From: CAKZQX01 sp034436755
Lineage (GTDB): Bacteria > Chloroflexota > Chloroflexia > Chloroflexales > Chloroflexaceae
Assembly: GCA_034436755.1 (NCBI GenBank)
Contig: DAOTVB010000260.1
Coordinates: 23,083-87,082 of the forward strand
Direction of reading: 5' to 3'
DNA: 64,000 nt
In this document: in pieces, positions 25,135-33,389 of the stretch
Numbering within the stretch: the stretch's first letter is position 1
Layout: each line of letters begins with the position of its first letter
Made by a program: the position numbers and the translations under genes
The notes under the pieces: model-generated
The model's input: the letters and a program-made list of their open reading frames with translations, nothing else
Database searches by the model: none
What the model was told of the DNA's origin: nothing

Positions 25135-25971
25135 TCACGCGCCGGACGACTCACCAGCCTGCATCTCGCGGCGGATATCCCGTAGCAGGTCATCGATCCA
25201 GGCGTGAGTTGCCGCGTCAAAGGCGGGTGGCGGCGGCGGTTGACGATAGTCCAGCGAGAGTTGGTAGGCGGCTTCAGCGTAGACTGTTGTCAGCGCCTGC
25301 ATGAGATCCAGTGGCACATCGGTGTCAGGTGGGCGCAGCGGTACGGCAATGACCGGCAGCGTATTCGCCAGAGGAATCGGCCAGACATCCATCGTGGTCG
25401 CACCCGCGCGGGTCAGCGTTACCAGGTAGGGCGCGGCATCAATGACGGAGGTATCTACAAACGTAGGCATATGCACGGAGCGCTCACCCCGCCGAATCAG
25501 ATCAATTTCAACCAGATGCACCCCGGCAGCCCGCAGACGCTCACGCTTCCGGCGAAACTCGGTCAACCCCGGCTCGCGCTTGTTGACAGGCGACAGGACT
25601 TCAATGCTGGTCACCAACTGGTTTGCGTCCCGGTCACGCACCTCAACCGTAACCATGCGCACTGTCATCACTGGCAGTGGGATTGTTAGAGACGGTGTTA
25701 CCTGCCCGGCAAGCGGGGCAGGGTCAGGCTGTAGCGACGCGGACGGTTCAGGCATCAATTTGCGCTTCAAAACCTCGACATCAGGGTACATGATGCTGAC
25801 TTCACTCTCCGGCATTTCGTCCTGGATGGTCGAGATTGCCAGGCGGGCCACATAGCGCGGCTGCAGGAGTGGTGCAAGCTGTCGCCGGATCTGGGTGGCA
25901 AGCGCCTGATGCACGTCCGGCCAGAGATAGCCTTCGAGGTATGGGTCCATACCGGGAAATGGTGATGGCAT
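25135..25971 (-). CDS. DUF4058 family protein
   Basis: 278 aa. The family signature opens the protein: MPSPFPGMDPYLEGYLWPDV. It is followed by LQPRYVARLAISTIQDEMPE, EVRDRDANQLVTSIEVLSPVNKREPG and VHLVEIDLIRRG, which resemble a PD-(D/E)XK-like core (IEVLSP..K and EID). Such proteins are abundant in Chloroflexi and cyanobacteria, and their function is not established. ATG 25971 is preceded by AGGAAAG. The longer open frame up to 26313 reads through a family B repeat and is not coding. Confidence 0.85.
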   Translation of the reverse strand: MPSPFPGMDPYLEGYLWPDVHQALATQIRRQLAPLLQPRYVARLAISTIQDEMPESEVSIMYPDVEVLKRKLMPEPSASLQPDPAPLAGQVTPSLTIPLPVMTVRMVTVEVRDRDANQLVTSIEVLSPVNKREPGLTEFRRKRERLRAAGVHLVEIDLIRRGERSVHMPTFVDTSVIDAAPYLVTLTRAGATTMDVWPIPLANTLPVIAVPLRPPDTDVPLDLMQALTTVYAEAAYQLSLDYRQPPPPPAFDAATHAWIDDLLRDIRREMQAGESSGA

Positions 25972-26012
25972 TGCTCTGATCTTTCCTATCGCTGGAAACG
26001 GCACCGGTTTCA

Positions 26013-26071
26013 TTATAGGAATCCTAAAATGGTTGCGAACTGGTTCTTCGGGATTTGCTCCCAACCGCCTG
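26013..26071 (+). repeat. Family C repeat, left half (C2, interrupted)
   Basis: ATTATAGGAATCCTAAAATGG ... CCCAACCGCCTGA matches the left half of the intact copy at 52265. Its right half follows only after the 250-bp family B element. Confidence 0.75.
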
Positions 26072-26320
26072 ATGAATTTTGAAAAAATAGTCCGGATATG
26101 AATGACCGGGAGTCCCGACTTTAGCCGGTGGGAGGCCTGCCGGGACCGCGACCTACTGCCGGGACCGCCTGGTCCGGCTGAAGCCGGGACGCCTGAGCGG
26201 CGATGTCCGGATGAATGTTCAACCTTCATTCGCCGGTGGGAGGCCTGCCGGGACCGCCTGGTCCGGCTGAAGCCGGGACGCCTGAGCGGCGATGTCCGGA
26301 TGAAAAAATTCAACGTTCAT
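26072..26320. repeat. Family B repeat, copy B2, inserted in a family C element
   Basis: Ends TGAATTTTGAAAAAATAGTC and CAACGTTCAT are inverted relative to each other. It contains the CCGGCTGAAGCCGGGAC arms and two direct copies of a 71-bp block (26144-26214 and 26233-26303). Removing it restores CCGCCTGA-AGGCGG, as in the uninterrupted C1. Confidence 0.75.
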
Positions 26321-26357
26321 AAGGCGGCACTACGACAAATGTAGGGTTGCTCTATAA
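26321..26357 (+). repeat. Family C repeat, right half (C2)
   Basis: AAGGCGGCACTACGACAAAT followed by GTAGGGTTGCTCTATAA matches the right half of C1. Confidence 0.75.
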
Positions 26358-26380
26358 CCAGAACGCACACAGGCAGCCTT

Positions 26381-26869
26381 CTACCTCTCAACCGCTACCG
26401 TAACCGCCTGCACCGGCAACACGCGCTGCAGGTCCGCCGGGCTGATCTCTACCAGGAATCCGCGCTTCCCGCCGTTGATGTAGATCCGCTCAAGGTCCAG
26501 GATGGTTGCTTCAACGTAGATTGGCAGTTCCTGCCGCGTGCCGAATGGACTGACACCGCCGACAATATAGCCGGTAGACTTCTGCACCTGTGCCTGGTCG
26601 CACGGCCCAACCGTTTTAACCCCGATCTGGCGGGCCAGTTGCTTTGTCGAAACCTCCCGGTCGCCATGCATCAGCATCAGCAGCGGGCGACGCGCATCGC
26701 TCTCCATCACCAGCGTTTTGATTACCGCATGTTCGTCAACCTGCAGGGACATGGCGGCGTGACCCGTCCCACCCTGATCTTCATACGGGTAGAGCCAGGG
26801 TTGAAAGGCGATATTATGCCGGCGCAGATAGCGCACCGCCGGTGTAATCGGATAGTCGGGTTTTGCCAT
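26381..26869 (-). CDS. ybaK: Aminoacyl-tRNA deacylase, YbaK/EbsC family
   Basis: 162 aa. Family motifs: TPAVRYLRRHNIAFQPWLYPY, then AVIKTLVMESD, the invariant K in STKQLARQIG, QVQKSTGYIVGGVSPFGTRQELPIYVE and YINGGKRGFLVEISPADL. These proteins hydrolyse mischarged tRNA (typically Cys-tRNAPro) in trans. ATG 26869. It lies 30 bp downstream of the Uma2 gene and is probably co-transcribed with it, without a functional link that I can see. Confidence 0.92.
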   Translation of the reverse strand: MAKPDYPITPAVRYLRRHNIAFQPWLYPYEDQGGTGHAAMSLQVDEHAVIKTLVMESDARRPLLMLMHGDREVSTKQLARQIGVKTVGPCDQAQVQKSTGYIVGGVSPFGTRQELPIYVEATILDLERIYINGGKRGFLVEISPADLQRVLPVQAVTVAVER

Positions 26870-26899
26870 GGCAATGCTCCCTCCGCTTGCACTGGTCTA

Positions 26900-27661
26900 T
26901 CATTCACCCCCGCGCAATGCATCCGGATCAATCCCCAGTTCGCGCAGTCTGGCGGCCAGCGCGGCCGCCTGCTGCTCGGCCTGTTGCCGGGCCAGCCGTT
27001 CCGCTTCCCGCTCCTGCTCGGCCTGCTGGCGCGCCAGCCGTTCGGCCTCGCGCTCCTGCTCGGCCTGGGCTGCAAGCTGCTCAAGCTCCTGGTGGCTGCG
27101 GAAGGGCGTGCCATCCGGGCCGAAGATGCGCAGTTCGTCACCCGCCATGTCGAAGCGAATGCCCAGGCGCGGACTGACCCAGCCGTTCATCTCTTCAATC
27201 GCGTGGAGCCCCACCGCTTCGCGCAGGAACCCCGTCAGTTCATTCTTCTCCGGTTCCGGGTCGTAGCTGTAATACTCTTCCACGCCATAGCGCTCGTAGA
27301 AGAGGAGCTTATCGCCCATCTCCTTGAATGTATTCGCCGGCGAGTAGATCTCAAAGACCACCTGCGGCCCAATGCCGGCCTCCTCCCACTGGCGATACGA
27401 TCCCCGGTCGCCTTTCGGGCGGCCAAAGACCACCAGCGCATCCGGGGCACGGCAAATACGGGGGTGACCTTCGACCGGGTACCAGAGCAGGTCGCCCGCA
27501 ACGAAGACATCCGCCCGGTCGCGGAAGAGCGTCTCCAGATTCTCCTTGATCATTACAATCCAGCGAAACCGGCGGGTATTGTCGGCCATCGGTTGTCCAT
27601 CGCTTTCAGGATAGTGAATTGCCTGCTCCGGCTGGGTCAATGTATCAACGGCACTACTCAT
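26900..27661 (-). CDS. Uma2 family (PD-(D/E)XK-like) protein with coiled-coil tail
   Basis: 253 aa. The Uma2/DUF820 core has FRWIVMIKENLETLF, DLLWYPVEGHPRICRAPDALVVFG (the Asp) and PQVVFEIYSPANTFKEMGDKLLFYERYGVEEYYSYDPE (E..S...K), a restriction-endonuclease-like site. The tail (about 205-250) is a charged coiled coil in which the 14-residue unit EQEREAERLARQQA occurs twice in a row. The family is massively expanded in Chloroflexi and cyanobacteria, with role unclear. Start ATG 27661. Confidence 0.9.
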   Translation of the reverse strand: MSSAVDTLTQPEQAIHYPESDGQPMADNTRRFRWIVMIKENLETLFRDRADVFVAGDLLWYPVEGHPRICRAPDALVVFGRPKGDRGSYRQWEEAGIGPQVVFEIYSPANTFKEMGDKLLFYERYGVEEYYSYDPEPEKNELTGFLREAVGLHAIEEMNGWVSPRLGIRFDMAGDELRIFGPDGTPFRSHQELEQLAAQAEQEREAERLARQQAEQEREAERLARQQAEQQAAALAARLRELGIDPDALRGGE

Positions 27662-27709
27662 CTTCCCTCCTCCCCGCGCTGCCCGGCGGCAGCGCCGGTT
27701 CCAACCCGA

Positions 27710-29203
27710 CTAAAATCCGGATAGCGACTCGTACAAGCGCTGCTGCCGCGCGATAGCGGCGGCATAACGTTCATGATACTCCATGTTCGGCGTGTAGATC
27801 TGCGCGTAGTCCAGCGGTAGTTTCTCCAGTTCCGGCAGGAGGCCAAACGCTTCCAGCGCCGGCAGCGCCACGCCCCGGCTGGTTGCTTCCTGCTCGGCGG
27901 CGGCATAGAGCGGCTGCCCCAGCACATCGGCCAGCAGTTGCGCCCAGGCTGGTGAACGGTAAAGCGCGCCTCCGCTGGTGACAAAGTGCTGTTCCCCCGG
28001 CAGGGCCGCATCCAGCAACCGGGCGATCAGCGCAAAGCGGTAGGCGACCGCCTCCAGCCCGGCCCGCAGGATATCAACCGGCGTACTGCTCAGTTTGAGG
28101 CCAATGATACTCGCGCCGCCATGCTCCGACCAGCCGGGGCTGCGTTCACCCGCCAGGAAGGGCAGCACGGTCAGCCCGTGCCCGTCCGGCTCACCCGCCT
28201 GCAATGCCTGCTCAATATCGCTGACATCGTCCAGGCGCAGGGTGCGGTTCAGCCAGGCGAAGACATTGCCGCCCTCGCTGGTTGCGCCCCCCAGCAGTGC
28301 CCGCCGCCGGTCTAGCCGGTAGCACCAGAGCCCCCAGGGAACTTGCGCCACTGTTGGGGTAATTGCCCGCAGTGCCCCGGTCGTCCCGATGGTCAACGCG
28401 ACCCGCGCCGGGGTGGCACAGCCGCTACCCACGTTAGCCGCCGCGCCATCGCCAATCGCCGGAAACCAGGGTACCCGTGCCAGGGTCGGCCAGCGGCGCG
28501 CATACTCTACCCGCAGCCCCTGGGTCGGCGCATCCCGATCCACCAGTGGGGCGAAGCGATTAGCGTCAAGGCCCAGTTCGGTCAGCAGTGCCGCGTCCCA
28601 CTGCAGCGTGTGCCGGTCCAGCAGGCCGCTCCAGGAGGCAACCGAGAGGCTGACCCGTAGTTCCCCCGCGAACTGCAGCAGCAGATACTCACCCAGCGAG
28701 ACCCAGCGCCACACCTGACGTACGATCTCTGGTTGGGTTCGCTGGAGCCAGCGCAGCCGGGCGGGCAGGTAACTGCTACGGAGCGGGCAGCCGGTGCGCT
28801 CCAGGATCGCCGCCTCGTCCAGGCGCTCCCGCAGGGCGGCCGCATCCGCTGCGTCACGCGTATCGGCGTAGAGATAGATCGGCGTGAGCGGACGCCCGTC
28901 GGCGCTGATCCCCAGCAGGTTCGAGACATAGGTCGCCAGGGCCACCGCCCCGATCCGTTCCGCCAGCGGTCCCGCCGCCGCCAGCACCCCATCAATGCAG
29001 TGTGTCACCCGCGCAAGGACCGCCGCAGGATCTTCTTCCACGCCGCCGTCGGGTCGGATCTGCAGCGCGTGCGTCAGGCGCGTCTCGCTATCGGCCACCT
29101 CACGCCCCTGCCGGTCAAACAGCAGCGCCCGCGTCGATGAGGAGCCGATATCGAGGGTGAGGATCAGCGGTGGTTCAGCCTGGTTGTGTGGGATAACCGG
29201 CAT
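27710..29203 (-). CDS. FGGY-family sugar kinase (gluconokinase-like)
   Basis: 497 aa, full family length. N-terminal phosphate-binding motif LTLDIGSSSTRALLFDRQGR; hinge and adenosine region ALTIGTTGALRAI and LLGGATSEGGNVFAWL; FGGY C-terminal signature region HFVTSGGALYRSPAWAQLLADVLGQPL. FGGY kinases phosphorylate sugars such as gluconate, xylulose or glycerol; the 'DIGSSS.R' start and overall pattern favour gluconate, but this is not certain. ATG 29203 is right next to a 7-bp repeat array that occupies the 5' leader. Confidence 0.88.
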   Translation of the reverse strand: MPVIPHNQAEPPLILTLDIGSSSTRALLFDRQGREVADSETRLTHALQIRPDGGVEEDPAAVLARVTHCIDGVLAAAGPLAERIGAVALATYVSNLLGISADGRPLTPIYLYADTRDAADAAALRERLDEAAILERTGCPLRSSYLPARLRWLQRTQPEIVRQVWRWVSLGEYLLLQFAGELRVSLSVASWSGLLDRHTLQWDAALLTELGLDANRFAPLVDRDAPTQGLRVEYARRWPTLARVPWFPAIGDGAAANVGSGCATPARVALTIGTTGALRAITPTVAQVPWGLWCYRLDRRRALLGGATSEGGNVFAWLNRTLRLDDVSDIEQALQAGEPDGHGLTVLPFLAGERSPGWSEHGGASIIGLKLSSTPVDILRAGLEAVAYRFALIARLLDAALPGEQHFVTSGGALYRSPAWAQLLADVLGQPLYAAAEQEATSRGVALPALEAFGLLPELEKLPLDYAQIYTPNMEYHERYAAAIARQQRLYESLSGF

Positions 29204-29211
29204 TGAGTTTT

Positions 29212-29257
29212 TAGCTTTCAGTAGTCAGTAGTCAGTGGTCAGTGGTTAGCTTTCAGC
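29212..29257. repeat. Heptanucleotide array (GTCAGTA / GTCAGTG)
   Basis: Four to five 7-bp units flanked by TTAGCTTTCAG on both sides (direct copies). It forms the leader of the sugar kinase gene on the minus strand. Confidence 0.75.
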
Positions 29258-29503
29258 ATCACTGACGCCGCAATGTATCGTGGCGAGATGCTGCCTGTCG
29301 TCAGCATACTCCGTTCGTGGCTACAGATCCACCTGTACTGCGTACACTCCGTCAGGTGTGGTTGATCTGGCGGGACTCGTCTATGCGTATAGACGCCCGT
29401 TGTGCTACCGGCAGAACGGGATGTAGATGCGTAGAAGCGATCCCTACTGGAACATCTCCACCTTGAAGAATCAAACTATGGCTGTCCCAGGATTATAGCA
29501 TGG

Positions 29504-29530
29504 GCTTAACGGTTAACGGTTAACCGTTAC
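29504..29530. repeat. Heptanucleotide array (TTAACGG)
   Basis: TTAACGG-TTAACGG-TTAACCG-TTAC. The unit is the same as at 39204-39310. Confidence 0.65.
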
Positions 29531-29649
29531 AACGCCTAATCCGCAATTCACATATACTCCGGCCACTGCTGCGCCCCTACGCAGTGCATGGCAAGGATTT
29601 CGGTGCGGGACGACGCGGCGATGACATGGTGATGCGCGGCGGCGATGAT

Positions 29650-29681
29650 CCTTCGTCCTTCGTCCTTCGTCCTTCGTCCTT
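29650..29681. repeat. Heptanucleotide array (CTTCGTC)
   Basis: Four exact CTTCGTC units in a row. Confidence 0.75.
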
Positions 29682-29810
29682 ACCCAAACCACTGGCACAA
29701 TTGACCGAGATAGGGTAAACTCAGGCAGACACGCGCCTGGTGGCAGGTGACGTGGGCCTCCGGGCAACGCTTCGTGTGAACCGATTGCAACGGAAGGACA
29801 TTTGACGTTC

Positions 29811-30805
29811 ATGGATACAAACAGCGCAACCATCGCAGAGCTACAACTGGCAAATAAAACCTTGCAGGCGGAAGTTGCGCAGTTACGGCGGCAACTCGCC
29901 GAGTTGGAGGAGCAACCAGCGTCCCCCCTGCCATCCGTGGCTCCCGCTGCGGTGCCGGGCGATATCACCGCGCCGGAGTTCTGGCAGTCTGGTGAACTAC
30001 TCCAGACCGTGCTTGATACCCTGCCTGACCCTATCTTTGTCAAAGATCGGCAGCACCGCTGGATCGCGTGCAACCAGGCTTTTTGCGCCCTGATCGGCTA
30101 TCCGTGTGAGCAGATTATCGGCTACAGCGACCCGGATCGCTGGCCGGCAGCGCAGGCCCGCATCTTCTGGGAAAAGGATGATGAGGTTTTCGCCTCGGGC
30201 AGTCCCGTCTTTAATGAAGAAGATTCGACCGGTACCGATGGCGTTACCCGCACCATCTGGACCCGCAAATTCCCCTCTTCAATGCCGAACAGCGCGTTAT
30301 CGGGCTGTGTGGAATTATTACCGACATTAGTGAACTGAAACAGCAGCAGGAAGAACTGACGCGGCGGGAAGAGGAACTGGAAACCCAGGCCAAACGCGAA
30401 CAACTGGCCGTCCAGGAAGCGATCATCGCGGCCCAGAAAACCGCGATCCGCGAACTCTCCACGCCGCTTATTCCCATCTCCGACAGCGCCGTAGTGATGC
30501 CGCTGGTTGGAACCATCGGCCCGGAGCGCGCGCAGCAGATTATGGAGACGCTGCTCGAAGGCGTAGCGGCACACCAGTCCGAGATTGTCATTCTCGATAT
30601 CACCGGTGTGCAGGTTGTTGATGAACAGGTGGCAAATGCGTTAATGCGCGCATCACAGGCGGTCAGACTGCTCGGCACGCGCGTTGTGCTGACCGGCATC
30701 CAACCGCAGATTGCGCAGACCCTGGTTCAACAGGAGGTGGATTTGAGCGGTATTACCACGCATGGCACGCTCCAGGCCGGAATCGCCACGGTACTGAAGC
30801 AATAG
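29811..30805 (+). pseudogene. PAS-STAS regulator, split by a one-base frameshift
   Basis: The first frame (29811-30338) reads a coiled coil (AELQLANKTLQAEVAQLRRQ) and a PAS domain (LLQTVLDTLPDPIFVKDRQH ... GVTRTIWTRKFP), then goes off into unrelated residues. Adding one C to the CCCC run at 30272-30275 continues as LFNAEQRVIGLCGIITDISE-LKQQQEEL, then a coiled coil and an RsbR-type STAS domain (MPLVGTIGPERAQQIMETLL, VILDITGVQVVDEQVANALM). The intact protein would be an RsbR-like stressosome sensor of about 331 aa. This is either a true pseudogene, phase variation at a homopolymer, or a sequencing error. An in-frame ATG at 30494 could still make a lone STAS domain. Confidence 0.8.
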
Positions 30806-30995
30806 CCAGGTGTCCTGAATTATGGGTCGGGAGTTAGAAATGATAGCATTATGCGTAGCCGCGTAGATCGTGTCAGATAATGGCATCCCTGGCTCACGCA
30901 AAAACGCACAGCCACAAAGCTGAGAAGAACACGCAATTCCCGTCAACCTTTGCGACTGTGCGCAAACAAGCGTATGTAGGATTAACCCCTAACCA

Positions 30996-31706
30996 TCAAC
31001 GCTTCTCCGTCGTCGTCGGCTCCGGTTCCGCGACATCCACCTCGTTGATCGGTGTACGTTCAGTGTTGCTCCGCCGGCGCAGGAACGCAACCAGCACCAG
31101 CACCACGCCAACGACCAGGAAGAAGACGCCCAGCGAACTGCCCAGGTTAGCAATCCGGCTGACCTCCAGGAACACCAGCACCGCGATCACCAGAAACACC
31201 ACGCCCACCAGCAGATCACCCATGCGCTCCTCGGTATCATCATCCAGGATTGCCTCCCAGAAGCGCAGGAGCGACCAGAGCATCAGCCCGGTACCACCCA
31301 CGCTGAGCAGCAGCCGGAACGCGGCCCGGTTCAGGGTGTCCAGAGTATTCGTATCAAACACGCCGGGTCGCAGGAACCCCTGATCCACCGGGATACCATA
31401 AACGGCAATCAGGATACGCGGGACAATCACCACCAGTCCCACCGCAAGCCCGACCGTGCCATGCATCAGCTTGACGGCCTCAGGGCGCGTTAGATTTTTA
31501 TGTGTCAGTTGTTGTACAATCGTAATCACCCCGTCAATGATCAGATAGATCGCCACCAGCGAAGCACCGAACCCGGTGGGCGGGACCAGCACCAGTGACA
31601 GACCAATGATCAGCGCCAGTACGCCCTCAATCAGAATGAACCACCAGACGGAGTGGCGACTCCAGGGCATCAACTGTTTGCGCATACTCACCGTTTCTGT
31701 TGTCAT
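30996..31706 (-). CDS. HdeD-like (DUF308) membrane protein
   Basis: 236 aa with about six membrane helices: WWFILIEGVLALIIGLSLVL, GASLVAIYLIIDGVITIV, GTVGLAVGLVVIVPRILIAV, LLLSVGGTGLMLWSLL, LLVGVVFLVIAVLVFLEV and GVFFLVVGVVLVLVAFL. The repeated helix pairs fit HdeD/DUF308 proteins. These are linked to acid or stress tolerance in E. coli, but the role here is unknown. ATG 31706 sits behind GGAAGGAGATGTTG. The same leader precedes the gene at 32414. The C-terminus is an acidic, hydrophilic tail. Confidence 0.75.
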   Translation of the reverse strand: MTTETVSMRKQLMPWSRHSVWWFILIEGVLALIIGLSLVLVPPTGFGASLVAIYLIIDGVITIVQQLTHKNLTRPEAVKLMHGTVGLAVGLVVIVPRILIAVYGIPVDQGFLRPGVFDTNTLDTLNRAAFRLLLSVGGTGLMLWSLLRFWEAILDDDTEERMGDLLVGVVFLVIAVLVFLEVSRIANLGSSLGVFFLVVGVVLVLVAFLRRRSNTERTPINEVDVAEPEPTTTEKR

Positions 31707-31860
31707 CAACATCTCCTTCCTGTGTATAGCGAATTGCGTGTTGCACTCCAGCAGTACATCGCGCCGGATTATACCTGCCCTGCCCTACCTGCTACCGGGC
31801 AGGGCAATGCACGCTAAATGGATTATACCAGCCCTTTGCGCGGATTCATATGGTTAACAA

Positions 31861-32005
31861 ACATTACGCAGTCCTGCGTGTGAAAGCTCTCGTCGCTCCG
31901 GCAGGAAGGTATCCTGCTACCGCAGGCGCGTCTGGTTTCCATCTGGTCGCACATCCGGCTGATCGATCCACCGTGCAACCTGTTGCATATGATACGACTC
32001 ACACG
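31861..32005 (+). repeat. Degenerate family A-like repeat (A5)
   Basis: CATTACGCAGTCCTGCGTG, CGCTCCGGCAGGAAGG, CCTGCTACCGCAGGCGCGTC and GGTTTCCATCTGGT follow the order of a family A element without the hairpin core. Assignment is tentative. Confidence 0.45.
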
Positions 32006-32111
32006 GTGTCGCCTGTTGCGGTCTGGTACCAGGTTGGAAAGCTGTTAAGAAGGGAGGATAACAAATGCGACCGCCGGTGGCGGTCGCAAAAAGGGCGCTA
32101 CCATCATAATC

Positions 32112-32414
32112 TTACCCGTACCAACCGCGCTTCCGGGGACGTTCCGGTGGGGCCGGGGGCAATTCTACCTCACCGCCGTGATCAGGAAATGTCATACCAA
32201 ACCCGCGTTTGAGAATATCTCGAACCGTGGACTCATAGCTCTGATCAGCCACCAGGGTGACGGAGAGGCAGCGTGTTGGATCGTGGGGGTCACGCTCAAC
32301 ATCAGCCCGCTGCCAGTGAGGCCAGCGTCGTAACGTGGTCAGAATACGATTCTCAGCCTCACCCCGGAGCGTCAGCCTGATTTCACCGGAAACGCTGGTC
32401 GATAGCGTTGTCAT
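32112..32414 (-). CDS. Hypothetical protein, 100 aa
   Basis: MTTLSTSVSGEIRLTLRGEA starts it, then RILTTLRRWPHWQRADVERDPHDPTRCLSVTLVADQSYE and a Pro/Arg tail (PPAPPERPRKRGWYG). The pattern suggests a small alpha/beta domain; no family recognised. ATG 32414 has GGAAGGAGATGTTTG upstream, nearly the same leader as the HdeD-like gene. It lies downstream of a hairpin that may terminate the RRM gene. Coding support is moderate. Confidence 0.6.
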   Translation of the reverse strand: MTTLSTSVSGEIRLTLRGEAENRILTTLRRWPHWQRADVERDPHDPTRCLSVTLVADQSYESTVRDILKRGFGMTFPDHGGEVELPPAPPERPRKRGWYG

Positions 32415-32433
32415 CAAACATCTCCTTCCGATG

Positions 32434-32466
32434 AAAACGAGCCAGCCCGGAAGGACTGGCTCGTTT
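32434..32466 (-). terminator. Terminator-like hairpin after the RRM gene
   Basis: On the minus strand ACGAGCCAGTCC and GGCTGGCTCGT pair around TTCC, followed by TTTTC. It lies about 110 bp past the RRM stop and 20 bp before the start of the next gene, so attenuation of that gene is also possible. Confidence 0.6.
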
Positions 32467-32578
32467 GCGGTACATTTGCAGTACAAGCGTGACGCGGTAA
32501 CCACTTCAACCATGCACGCGACGATCAGTATGAACGGCGCACAGGTTTACCTTCCCGGTTACTGCGTATGGAGAACGT

Positions 32579-32872
32579 TTAGTAGCGTCCGTACGAGTTG
32601 CGCGGGCCACGCCGCGGGCGGCTGTTGCCCTTCTCCTCGGCCTCATTGACGCGCACCTGGCGGCCTTCTATTTCGCGTCCGTTCGTAGCGTTAATAACGG
32701 CATTCAGATCGTCGGCCTGCATCTCCACAAAGCCAAAGCCCCGTGAGCGACCGGTTTCCCGATCCGTGATGACGCGGACACTCTCAATTTCACCAAGGTC
32801 GCGAAACATGTCTTCCAGTTCGGCATCACCAACACTCCAGGGCAAGTTACCGACGAACAGTTTGATTTGCAT
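32579..32872 (-). CDS. RRM RNA-binding protein (cyanobacterial Rbp-like)
   Basis: 97 aa, one RNA recognition motif. RNP2 is LFVGNL (residues 5-10) and RNP1 RGFGFVEM (44-51); the spacing is typical. A short Arg/Gly tail (RPRRGPRNSYGRY) ends it. Such proteins in cyanobacteria and Chloroflexi bind RNA and often respond to cold; binding target unknown here. ATG 32872 with AGGAG 13 nt upstream. A frame extending to 33019 is not conserved in type. Confidence 0.93.
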   Translation of the reverse strand: MQIKLFVGNLPWSVGDAELEDMFRDLGEIESVRVITDRETGRSRGFGFVEMQADDLNAVINATNGREIEGRQVRVNEAEEKGNSRPRRGPRNSYGRY

Positions 32873-33200
32873 AGAAATACTCTTACTCCTCTGCCGACAT
32901 AATATCAGTATGTAGCAGATTTTAGCGTAGCAGACTCCCGGAGAGTTGCTACATGATCCATAGGACAAAGACGCGGTACGCAGGTGCGGGGAGAAAGGAT
33001 GCTTCGCCATCTCACGCATGCGCTCACAACAGACACTCTTCCAAATAAGGAAAGAAGATTACGCGAGCGCAAAGAGATGAAGAGGAACAACCGATGCACA
33101 TCTCGCAGTGCCATACGTTGGTCAACATTCTGCATTATACCACATCTTGATGCATTCTGCCACGCACATGGTCCATGTTCCGGCAATTTCAACCGGGCTC

Positions 33201-33324
33201 ATACCAATTTGCCATCAAAACAGCAATGAACGGGAACAGGCGCAATGGGCACAACGGCGGCACATTCCCGTTTATCATCTCTGCGTTCTCGGTGTGCTCT
33301 GTGGCTATGACAACAAATCGGTAT
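33201..33324 (+). repeat. Dispersed intergenic repeat R1, copy 2
   Basis: ATACCAATTTGCC ... GGCTATGACAACAAATCGGTAT matches the reverse complement of 2533-2638 along most of its length, with a few small insertions. Confidence 0.7.
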
Positions 33325-33389
33325 CATATCTGGTAGAATGACAGTTGCTGCATTATTCCGGCAGTATCTCGCAAAAACCAGGTGGACCT

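Larger units (their letters stand above)
29258..29810. other. Gene-free stretch with two further 7-bp arrays
   Basis: About 550 bp between divergent genes. It holds TTAACGG units at 29504-29530 and four CTTCGTC units at 29650-29681. No gene or RNA recognised. Confidence 0.5.

Noticed and set aside
25972..26313. A longer DUF4058 protein starting at 26313
   Set aside because: The extra 114 residues are translated from family B and C repeat DNA. ATG 25971 starts the conserved MPSPFPGMDPYLE motif and has a ribosome site.
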